DNA of 64,000 nucleotides from Pelobates cultripes (Eukaryota; Chordata; Amphibia; Anura; Pelobatidae): NCBI GenBank assembly GCA_933207985.1, contig OW240916.1, forward strand, positions 313,925,672 through 313,989,671, read 5' to 3'. The notes beneath the pieces are model-generated. The model did no database searches. It was not told the DNA's origin and worked only from the letters and a program-made list of their open reading frames with translations. The position numbers and the translations under genes are program-made. Below, in pieces: positions 56,497-64,000 of the stretch (positions are counted from its first letter, which is position 1; each line of letters begins with the position of its first letter).

Positions 56497-57018
56497 GTGG
56501 TGGGGTATGAGCAGCGGGTACAGAAGCGTGTGGCGATGCAAATGTATCTTTTGGTAGATCGGCCCCTGGATGAGTGGGTGAAAAGACTAGAGACCCTGGT
56601 ATGGTGGGAGATTTGGCTAGACAATGCATACCAGGCCCTATGGTGGTATACGGTTCAACATACCCCCTGGACGACCGAGCACGACTGGCCCGAAGGTGAT
56701 GATTATGATGGCCCTGGTTTACTATGGGATGCCTTGGAGGAGCACATTGATCCCGGCAGCACGGAGCAGTCTAGATTTTGGGACATCTATGACGACAGGG
56801 TGAGCATGTATGTTTGGGCTGATGACCGTGAGGTGAGACAAGACATGACCCACCTGGTAACAAGGGAGTGGGAGCTGGAGCAGGACTGCCAGCACCTGCT
56901 CAGCTCAATTCAGCCCCATTCTACCCGACATCAGAACCAGATATTCCACCCTGAAGCTGGGAAGACCTGGCTGAGGTACCCCCTGCTTCCCTACCAGCTA
57001 CCACAGTGGACCTCATAG
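56497..57018 (+). CDS. Trp-rich unknown protein, 173 codons
   Basis: I do not recognise this protein. Residues 20-125 are unusually rich in Trp, Asp and Glu (VWWEIWLDNAYQALWWYTV, FWDIYDDRVSMYVWADDREV). The upstream plus strand in another frame reads WYEALEDAQRWW at 56470-56506, so the real protein probably began earlier and a frameshift separates it. Downstream, a minus-strand frame and a plus-strand one show repeated blocks (ggagagg.gacaaccggtct) of about 60 bases. It may be a gag-like protein of an LTR element caught in the TTAA element. The copy at 60392 has an early stop. Confidence 0.45.
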   Translation: MVGYEQRVQKRVAMQMYLLVDRPLDEWVKRLETLVWWEIWLDNAYQALWWYTVQHTPWTTEHDWPEGDDYDGPGLLWDALEEHIDPGSTEQSRFWDIYDDRVSMYVWADDREVRQDMTHLVTREWELEQDCQHLLSSIQPHSTRHQNQIFHPEAGKTWLRYPLLPYQLPQWTS

Positions 57019-57019
57019 A

Positions 57020-57330
57020 CTGGTTCTGGGATGACCTACAGATGGCAGGTGGGGATGGGACCGAGTTCTCTCCACCGGCCCTACAGGAATGCTCCACAGC
57101 GGCAGTGTACCATACAGGGAGAGGAGACAACCGGTCTCTCTCCCCAGCAGCAGGGTGAGTAACAGGGAGAGGGGATTGTCGGTCCCTCGTCCCAGCAGCA
57201 GCAAGCAGTTCAGCACCAGGCAGCATTACCAGGAGTCGAGACAGTCGGTCTGACTCCCCAGCGGCAGTGTGTTGTAAAGGGAGAAGAGACAACCGGCTCT
57301 ATTCCCAGCGGCAGCCAGGCGGCCCGTCAC
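57020..57330 (+). repeat. Ser/Gln-coding imperfect tandem repeats
   Basis: Blocks of roughly 60 bases recur: gggagaggagacaaccggtc, ccccagcagcaggg, then gggagaggggattgtcggtc, and gagtcgagacagtcggtctg with ccccagcggcag. They follow the Trp-rich frame and resemble the low-complexity tail of a gag-type gene. Confidence 0.55.
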
Positions 57331-57338
57331 AATATATA

Positions 57339-57340
57339 AT

Positions 57341-57383
<43 letters not shown>
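57339..57383. repeat. (TA)n microsatellite
   Basis: About 36 bases of ta repeat within an AT-rich spacer. Confidence 0.9.
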
Positions 57384-57387
<4 letters not shown>

Positions 57388-57608
57388 AAAATAATCAATA
57401 AATACATTTAAAAAAAATAAATAAAAACACTTACTTTCGCCAGTGTTTGTGACTAAGTGGCTACTAGAAAAGACTGGACATACCCCATTTGTAATACCTT
57501 GGGTTGTCCACTTTTGCAAATGGTACACCATCATGGGGGTAATTCTCATTCCTGGGCTACCATTTGGTCCCAAAGGTAACATAACCAGTCTGGCAAATTT
57601 CAATGTGT

Positions 57609-57812
57609 ACAGTCAGGTCCATAAATATTGGGACATCGACACAATTCTAATCTTTTTGGCTCTATACACCACCACAATGGATTTGAAATGAAATGAACAA
57701 GATGTGGTTTAACTGTAGACTTTCAGCTTTAATTTGAGGGTATTTACATCCAAATCAGGTGAACGGTGTAGGAATTACAACAGTTTGTATATGTGCCTCC
57801 CACTTTTTAGAG
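57609..57812 (+). mobile_element. Tc1/mariner-type transposon end
   Basis: Starts after a TA with cagtcaggtccataaatatt and continues gggacatcgacacaattcta and gatttgaaatgaaatgaac. I recognise this as the conserved end of a widespread fish/frog Tc1-like transposon. Homology stops near ccactttttag; the transposase and right end are missing. Confidence 0.8.
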
Positions 57813-57976
57813 TATGTGTTTTCGTATAGCTGCATCCTTTCCCTCCAGCACCATCTCCATCAGATACATGACGCTTGAGAGGTATGACTGTTTTATTGTT
57901 TTTGGTCAATACGATTCTGTACTTAGGCCCATGATAATTGTCCACACCAGGCCCCCAGGGCTGCTTAAGGGGTTAA

Positions 57977-58697
57977 TGTTGAATTAGAGGCAAGTTAATT
58001 CTTTTTTTAGGACATGAGTGAGGCTGGGCAGGTTTAACCTCAACCCCTAACACGTACTCAGATACCTTAAAAATGTGCCCGGAGTCAATCATTTGTTTGA
58101 TTTATTGTCTTTTCTTCCCGTTGCAGCAACTCAAAACTTACTAACTGTGTTGTCACCAATCTACAAACATGTTTGTCAACATTCCAACTTGTAATTGGTA
58201 CTTTTTCGTTTTTTTGTAATTCTTTATTTTTCAAATGACAGAATTGACAAGCACATGAGTGTTGGGCAAAGGTAATGCATGGGCTTATGCAAAAGCCAAA
58301 TTTCAAACATTGCATTATAACATCATTATACAGAAAAGTTTGTAGAGAAAGGGTTGTTATCTGGTGATGCAACATTCGTTTCTTCCTATGTGGTTCTGTT
58401 CTGTCAAATTATTATACAATTAAACAAAACTAAACAAGTTTGCTACTGTAGGTAGCCTTGGAGTATCAAAAGAAGCAGAAATTGGGGGTTAGAAAAATAA
58501 GAAAAAAAATAAAATAAAAAAATAATAATTACAATTAAGGGTGAAGTGTGGTGGAGAGGCTCCATATTTTGGAGTCTTCAATGGGGTTGTAGGAGGGGGT
58601 GGGGGAGTGAACAGGCGTCCCTGACCTTTGTGTTGGGTGGCCTTTTGGTGTCGTGCATGTTTCCATGTTTCTTCCTTGATTCCAGTTTGTATATAAA
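57977..58697. other. Spacer between the duplication copies
   Basis: About 720 bases of non-coding DNA right of the TTAA element, before copy 2 begins. No feature recognised. Confidence 0.45.
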
Positions 58698-58826
58698 AAA
58701 GGAAAATAGTTTCCCAAAAAAATCAAAAAACAAGGGTGGCTAGTAGGGTATAATGTCATAACTAAAAGTTACTGAATCGTTACTGAATCGTCCCAATACA
58801 GCCTCACTACCCCCGTGTGATAATTA

Positions 58827-58867
58827 GTCCCGACGCGCGTTTCGCCTTACAGGCTCTTCCAGGGGAC
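58827..58867 (-). ncRNA. Hammerhead ribozyme-like motif, duplicate
   Basis: Same sequence as the motif at 54933-54973, including helix I GTCCC/GGGAC and the extra core G. No changes within the motif are visible between the copies. Confidence 0.6.
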
Positions 58868-60391
58868 AATAGACTATGGAGGAATAAGGGGAGTTTCAGT
58901 TTTCTTATATACATTTTTAATTATACTCATTAAAAGTTAGATTTTATTATTTTATTTAATTTTGGGTTGCTCTTGATACATTCGAGACCCACGGGACTGG
59001 GATATTGTTCACGGTGGGCTCCCTTGTATCTCCTTCTCTCTTTTTGTAGCTATGTAACATTTTATGTCATTTTGTGAGATTAGTTACAGAAGACTGTAGG
59101 TAAATAAACTATCTTTAAAATGTTTGTTGCTAGGGAAACTATATGTTTCAACATATATTGATATCAACAGATTAATTCTTGTTGGTTGGTTTCATGTTGT
59201 CATAATTAGAAATTGGAATTAATAAGGATAACCTATTATTTGTATGGCTTCTACACCTGCAGTTGGGGGTTACCTGTCTCCAATTTTTAACAATGCTGTT
59301 TTAAATATGGTGCCCATGCTTTTGCCTACATTCAATGTATCTTGTTTTGTGTCATCTGATTTCTGATGTCCTGAGCTCGTTCTAATTATTCTGATCCTCC
59401 ACTGCACATGCGATTTTGTTTGGGATTAAGTCAGGAAGCAGCATCAATGAGTTCGAGGAGTACCATTGATGAACATAAGCCCAGTGTGACACGCCAAAGT
59501 CTCTGAGATCCCAGTTGCTATTTCTGGGTTGTGGATCACGGGAGTTAATGGTCCTGGGGTCGCCATGAGCAAGAACTGAGTTTGAACCGAACGCCTTACT
59601 TTCAAAGTTGTCTTATGAGGTATTTTGTTAAATCTTAACCAAAGATTCTAAGGATTGAGGACATAAATTATATCACTTTCTTCCTTGATGATCTTCATTT
59701 ATGATATCAGAGTATTAGAAATGTTTCAGACAAAAAGGAAAAAACTATAATCGCAGACCAACATTGGTGAAGTAAACCTAACCAAGAATCAAAAAATGAC
59801 AAAATATGAAAAATACAAGTTGTTGTTCAAAGAAAAAAAAAACACCAATAAAAACAAGACAGCAGTAGATACGTTCCTGAAAAACAAAACAAAAACAGGA
59901 AAATACTCCAAAGTCGATGTATTTTCACTAGATTTGTTTTAATATTTTATTATGAAAAACACAATTCCGACATTTGCAGAACATACCTACCCGAAAATGT
60001 TTTGCATGAGGCAAGAAGAATTCCACTGAACGCAGGTGAGTGGATCCTTCCCTCCTTAGGGTTGCCCATTATATTTGCTCAATGCTTAGAGCATCTTCTA
60101 GCATCCCACCATTGTCATCTACCACAATGAGTGCATGAACTTAGTTTAGGTTCACATATTAAAAGTAGTTACATAGGCAGATATATTTTTGACGGAGTGT
60201 AATTATGGTAAGGAGCTCTTTTAACCCCTTAAGGACGGCGGGCATAAAACGTCCCCACCATCCTTTGTACTTACTAGGTCCCCGCCATTCTCCCGACAGT
60301 GGTCGCGATCCTGGGGTCTGCCTGGGAGCTCAGGTAAACACCCTCTCTGCCTCTGCCTGAACTGGTATGAGGTGCTGGAGGATGCCCAGCG

Positions 60392-60766
60392 GTGGTGGGG
60401 TATGAGCAGCGGGTACAGAAGCGTGTGGCGATGCAAATTTATCTTTTGGTAGATCGGCCCCTGGATGAGTGGGTGAAAAGACTAGAGACCCAGGTATGGT
60501 GGGAGATTTGGCTAGACAATGCATACCAGGCCCTATGGTGGTATACGGTTCAACATACCCTCTGGACGACCGAGCACGACTGGCCCAAAGGTGATGATTA
60601 TGATGGCCCTGGTTTACTATGGGATGCTTTGGAGGAGCACATTGATCCCGGCAGCACGGAGCAGTCTAGATTTTGGGACATCTATGACGACAGGGTGGGC
60701 ATGTATGTTTGGGCTGACGACCGTGAGGTGAGACAAGACATGACCCACCTGGTAACAAGGGAGTGA
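60392..60766 (+). pseudogene. Second copy of the Trp-rich frame, truncated
   Basis: Identical in layout to 56497-57018 but a TGG-to-TGA change after TREW position ends it at 124 codons (60764-60766). Few other differences, for example LETQ for LETL. The downstream repeat block 60910-61200 is also shared. Confidence 0.75.
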
Positions 60767-61241
60767 GAGCTGGAGCAGGACTGCCAGCACCTGCTCAGCT
60801 CAATTCAGCCCCATTCTACCCGACATCAGAACCAGATATGCCACCCTGAAGCTGGGAAGACCTGGCTGAGGTACCCCCTGCTTCCCTACCAGCTACCGCA
60901 GTGGACCTCATAGACTGGTTCTGGGATGACCTCCAGACGGCAGGTGGGGATGGGACCGAGTTCTCTCCACCGGCCCTACAGGAATGCTCCACAGCGGCAG
61001 TATACCATACAGGGAGAGGAGACAATCGGTCTCTCTCCCCAGCAGCAGGGTGAGTAACAGGGAGAGGGGATTGTCGGTCCCTCGTCCCAGCAGCAGCAAG
61101 CAGTTCAGCACCAGGCAGCATTACCAGGAGTCGAGACAGTCGGTCTGACTCCCCAGCGGCAGTGTGTTGTAAAGGGAGAAGAGACAACCGGGCTCTATTC
61201 CCAGCGGCAGCCAGTCACAATATATAATTTTATATATATAT

Positions 61242-62002
61242 AGTGATCCTTGTCACCAGGTAGCACGGCCCTCTAGGGTAAAAACATGCACAGTCCTTGT
61301 AATTGCATATACTCAGGCACTTTATTTGTAAATCCACACAGGATACAGCAGTAAATGAAAAACAAAAGTAACAGAAAACCCTATAAACAAACACCTAGCT
61401 CGTCTGAGCACTAACTGACATTAGTTCCCTATCTCTCAGGGTTAAACTAAACACAATATTGCACCAACCTTATTAGTTAGCAACACTCTGCTGCCTAGCC
61501 TGTTGCATTCCTTTCTGCACTCCCAGTGCTCCAAGCAAGCCTTGCCCTGACTGCTTTGCTTTCTGCACTCCCAGTGCTCCAAGCCAGCCTTGCCCTGACT
61601 GCTTTCCTTTCTGCACTCCCAGTGCTCCAAGCCAGCCTTGCCCTGACTGCTTTGCTTTCTGCACTCCCAGTGCTCCAAGCCAGCCTTGCCCTGACTGCTT
61701 TCCTTTCTGCACTCCCAGTGCTCCAAGCCAGTCTTGCCCTGACTGCTTCCTGGGAGGAAGCCAGCAATCCCTCTCCTTTTCCTGCCTAGCCGGGAGGAGT
61801 TTATTCCCACTGCAACAGCTGATTACCTGCAGCTGAGCAGTGGGTTGGAGACAGTCCAAAAAACCCTGGCCTGGATCTAAGTCTCCCCAGAACACCACTA
61901 AACTGTGGAGTGGAGCATTGGCCCACCCTTCTCTCCAAATGCTCCACCCCAGGGGCCCATAACTAAACAATGCGTTGTGTTGTGCAACACACAAACTACA
62001 CA
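61242..62002 (-). repeat. 3' LTR of the gag-only retroelement
   Basis: On the minus strand it starts tgtgtagtttgtgtgttg (62002, right after a ggggGAGtatg polypurine stretch) and ends ggatcact, matching the LTR at 63955 except for one end base. It has aataaagtgcc near 61317-61327 as polyadenylation signal. A 48-bp tandem repeat lies inside (61515-61762). The exact 3' end is set by comparison with the partial copy at the window edge. Confidence 0.75.
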
Positions 62003-63803
62003 TACTCCCCCTGGGGTTAAAAGGCCTATCTGCCTTCACTTTATCACATATCCTCCTCCCCAGCTCAGACCCATCGGGTCGAGCGGCCTTCGAACACAAA
62101 CCGTGAACATTCATAACACCTAGGGCTCTACCAGCCCTGACTAGCTTCTCAGTTACAGGAAGTGGCCTATTGTAGATGGCTGCTACCTTGCTCCCTTGAT
62201 TAATTTGTGCTTGTGCACTCTTCCCTACCACCATCACCACTTTTAGCTGTGCTGTAACACCACCACCAGTCACCATACACATCTTTAAGCAAGTCAATAC
62301 AATCCTATACAGAGCCCTTATTACTATGTCACATTGTATTGTCTCTTCACTCTCAAGACAGCTATATGTAATATGTCCATGCATGCGGCAGTTGAAGCAG
62401 TTTTTCTCAGTCTGGTCTCGTAGCCAAAATAGGACTTTTAGGTACGTTCTACCATCATAGGTATATTGTCCCAGACTTTGTCCTTGTTTTCCAGTTTCCC
62501 CGCTTATCTGGTTGCTAGCGGATCTAGGCTGAGGATCAGTACTGTGTGGCTCCTTAGTAGCCAAGTTCCTCTGAATCATCATCTGCTTCCACATCCATAG
62601 CAGCTTCTGATTTGATAATCTCTCAACGTTAGAGTAACTTTCAAAAGCAAACTTTGCAAAGGCTTGGCGTGTAGCTATACGTCCAATTCCTTCATGAGCT
62701 GAATTTTCCAGTTGCTCAACCTCTTCAAGACCTGGTTCTGTCACCAGCTCATCCTTCACTGGAACAAGTCCCTCCGCGAAGGGCTCCACAACATCCTCCA
62801 TCTGTTCTGCGAATCCCTGGGAACCTGCCTTGCTCCCTATGGGGTTGTCCAGAGACGCAGTCATGGCCTCTCGCTGGGTCATTACAGCCCTGGTATCAAA
62901 CAGCTGGTCAGGCAGTCCGAGTCCCGCCTTTAATTCCATGACTGTGTTCCCAGAATCTGGCAGCTGTTCCCGGTAGTCAGTGCGCCCAGGCTTTGTAGCA
63001 GTAGTCTTTGCCAGCAGATCTAGTTCTACGGCTCCCGGACAATCATTCAAATTCTTTGTAACAATACCAGGTGTCTCTGCTACTAAACAGCGCACCACAT
63101 TGTTATACTCAACTGGAGTGCTTTGCTTCTCTTCATTTTGCTCAGCTCCTTTGCTGTTGTCTTCTCTGACTCCCCAAGTCAGTCTGCTTTTCATGACTTT
63201 AACTTGTTCACTTGGGTGAACATCAGCGGCTTCTGCTTCACTTTTTATTACACAAACCGGCTTGACACTGCGGGCCTCAGCCACAGTCTTTTTTTCTCCT
63301 TTCTGATTCTTCTGACCTTTCTTACTTTGGCGCATGTCATCAGTGTCGCCATCACTGCCTCTTGGCAATTCCGCTTTTTCCTTCAGCTTTGCTGGACTCT
63401 TTACTAACTTTTTTTCTTTTTGTTCCTTTGAGGATCCAGCTGGCTTTTCACCCTCTTCCATTTTATCACTTCTTTCAGGCTCAATTTCATCCTTCTTGCC
63501 TTTTAATTCCTGTTCTTTCTCTCCTGCGTGTTTCTCAACAGCACGCTTTGCTGCCTCCATGCTTTTCAGCTTGCTGAAGACTTCTTCTACTGCCTCTGTC
63601 ATCCCATGCAGGATGTCAGTAGCTTGGTTACAGGGTCCCTTGTACCCACGCTCCCTGCAGGGGGCAATCTGCAAAACCTCAGTAAGGGCAGCTCTATGCT
63701 CCTGCTGAGCGTCCCTCAGGTTCTTAACCTGTGCAGCCAGGAAACTGTTTGTGCCTTGTTGTTTAGCCGTTGCCTGTACCACAGCTCTCAGCAGGTCCTC
63801 CAT
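61473..63803 (-). CDS. Gag-like polyprotein, 776 codons, reading into the 3' LTR
   Basis: The frame starts MEDLLRAVVQATAKQQ, 130 bases after the primer-binding site, like gypsy-type gag proteins. Residues 30-80 are helical, 85-180 very Lys/Glu-rich. At about residues 466-480 CFNCRMHGHITYSC is a CCHC zinc knuckle (C-X2-C-X4-H-X4-C) for RNA binding. No protease, RT or integrase follows. From about residue 600 the frame crosses the polypurine tract into the LTR and ends in five copies of a 16-residue unit (KQSGQGWLGALGVQK+1). The lack of stops over 2.3 kb suggests a young or selected sequence. Confidence 0.75.
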   Translation of the reverse strand: MEDLLRAVVQATAKQQGTNSFLAAQVKNLRDAQQEHRAALTEVLQIAPCRERGYKGPCNQATDILHGMTEAVEEVFSKLKSMEAAKRAVEKHAGEKEQELKGKKDEIEPERSDKMEEGEKPAGSSKEQKEKKLVKSPAKLKEKAELPRGSDGDTDDMRQSKKGQKNQKGEKKTVAEARSVKPVCVIKSEAEAADVHPSEQVKVMKSRLTWGVREDNSKGAEQNEEKQSTPVEYNNVVRCLVAETPGIVTKNLNDCPGAVELDLLAKTTATKPGRTDYREQLPDSGNTVMELKAGLGLPDQLFDTRAVMTQREAMTASLDNPIGSKAGSQGFAEQMEDVVEPFAEGLVPVKDELVTEPGLEEVEQLENSAHEGIGRIATRQAFAKFAFESYSNVERLSNQKLLWMWKQMMIQRNLATKEPHSTDPQPRSASNQISGETGKQGQSLGQYTYDGRTYLKVLFWLRDQTEKNCFNCRMHGHITYSCLESEETIQCDIVIRALYRIVLTCLKMCMVTGGGVTAQLKVVMVVGKSAQAQINQGSKVAAIYNRPLPVTEKLVRAGRALGVMNVHGLCSKAARPDGSELGRRICDKVKADRPFNPRGSMCSLCVAQHNALFSYGPLGWSIWREGWANAPLHSLVVFWGDLDPGQGFLDCLQPTAQLQVISCCSGNKLLPARQEKERDCWLPPRKQSGQDWLGALGVQKGKQSGQGWLGALGVQKAKQSGQGWLGALGVQKGKQSGQGWLGALGVQKAKQSGQGLLGALGVQKGMQQARQQSVAN
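61515..61762. repeat. 48-bp tandem repeat in the LTR, ~5 copies
   Basis: Unit ctgcactcccagtgctccaa then gccagccttgccctgactgc then tttccttt (48 bases). Alternating units end in tttccttt and tttgcttt, so the array grew as 96-bp pairs. Because 48 is a multiple of three, the frame is kept. Confidence 0.92.
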
Positions 63804-63954
63804 TATAGCACCAAGCAGGTAACAGTCTTAAAGGTGCAGTGCTACTTATTTTTTAAACAGGTCTGCAAAAATAAAAGTCCTCAAGCAGACTACTGAATGA
63901 CTGGCACACCCACAGACCCTCACTGTGCTACTTTGCCCGCATTCTCCACCATAT
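62003..63954 (-). mobile_element. Interior of a gag-only, non-autonomous LTR retroelement
   Basis: A 1.95-kb interior lies between the LTR at 61242-62002 and the partial LTR from 63955. It has a primer site, a leader, one gag-like gene and a polypurine tract, and no pol. Such elements need RT and integrase from a related autonomous element. It reads toward the left. Confidence 0.8.
63934..63951 (-). promoter_or_regulatory. Primer-binding site for tRNA-Ala
   Basis: On the minus strand tggtggagaatgcgggca lies three bases from the LTR end. It is complementary to the 3' end, with CCA, of vertebrate tRNA-Ala(AGC) variants ending ...tgcccgcattctcca, as I remember them. Confidence 0.75.
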
Positions 63955-64000
63955 TGTGATCCTTGTCACCAGGTAGCACGGTCCTCTAGGGTAAAAACAT
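63955..64000 (-). repeat. 5' LTR of the gag-only element, cut by the window edge
   Basis: The 46 bases tgtgatccttgtcaccaggt...aaaaacat match the left end of the LTR at 61242-61288 with two differences. The rest lies outside the window. Confidence 0.85.

Larger units (their letters stand above)
54811..57330. repeat. 2.5-kb duplication unit, copy 1
   Basis: Nearly identical to 58704-61218 in the same orientation (offset about 3,890 bases), with scattered substitutions and a few indels such as the loss of ggcggccc. It spans the right half of the inverted-arm element, about 1.2 kb of unassigned DNA and the left 1 kb of the TTAA element. Confidence 0.92.
56330..57972 (+). mobile_element. TTAA-flanked element with Trp-rich reading frame
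   Basis: It is bounded by TTAA (56326-56329 and 57973-57976) and has short inverted ends ccccttaag...cttaagggg. TTAA targets are used by piggyBac and Kolobok-type transposons; I cannot choose. It contains a Trp-rich ORF, a Ser/Gln-rich repetitive tail, a (TA)n run and a Tc1/mariner end. The second copy at 60225 has only the left 1 kb. Confidence 0.6.
58704..61218. repeat. 2.5-kb duplication unit, copy 2
   Basis: Direct repeat of 54811-57330. Its right end is close to the LTR of the gag-only element (61242). It lacks the left inverted arm of the element at 54236. Confidence 0.92.

Overview
This window reads as intergenic DNA from a large, transposon-packed vertebrate genome, most likely a frog or another amphibian. 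It holds TTAA-flanked T2/Kolobok-type MITEs, DIRS and Ngaro tyrosine-recombinase retroelements, Penelope-like sequence, L1 and CR1/L2-like LINEs, a hAT element, a Tc1/mariner fragment and many solo LTRs. I found no convincing host protein-coding gene, no rRNA or tRNA gene and no CRISPR array. Family names come from recognising motifs and termini by eye, without a database search; target-site duplications (TSDs) and repeat boundaries are read directly from the sequence.

Layout. 1-3800: unassigned DNA, a non-LTR tail, a hammerhead-like motif, a long hairpin and a 24-bp minisatellite. 3820-6248: a complete hAT element with an exact 8-bp TSD and a broken transposase. 7798-11729: an internally deleted L1 carrying a solo LTR, which itself carries a second solo LTR. 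12815-13845: a GC-rich tandem array that flips orientation half-way. 14383-15882: a hammerhead-like motif and a Penelope-like RT/GIY-YIG remnant split by a CpG-rich insert. 16117-23745: DIRS fragments on both strands, LTR fragments, and a DIRS RT gene cut by a perfect solo LTR. 25312-27155: MITEs, a LINE remnant and a minisatellite. 27612-29930: a 5'-truncated L1 with an 18-bp TSD. 30058-39741: MITEs, minisatellites, an inverted-arm element with a hammerhead-like motif and a probable solo LTR. 39931-44434: a young complete LTR element with a tRNA-Ser primer site and no recognisable coding capacity. 44926-45677: a large palindrome. 46877-52826: a Ngaro-like element (minus strand) with its split direct repeats. 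54236-61218: an inverted-arm element and a TTAA-flanked element, about 2.5 kb of which is duplicated in tandem. 61242-64000: the 3' LTR and body of a gag-only LTR retroelement (minus strand) with an intact 776-codon frame; its other LTR runs off the window.

How it fits together. The window is a record of nested insertions. The relative order L1, then outer LTR, then inner LTR can be read from the TSDs. The most unusual theme is a set of hammerhead-ribozyme-like motifs at six sites, two of which are copies of one duplication. Several keep helix I by base pairing, and two lie between inverted arms. This fits Penelope-like and related non-autonomous elements. The two elements most likely to have moved recently are the coding-free LTR element at 39931-44434 and the gag-only element at the right edge.
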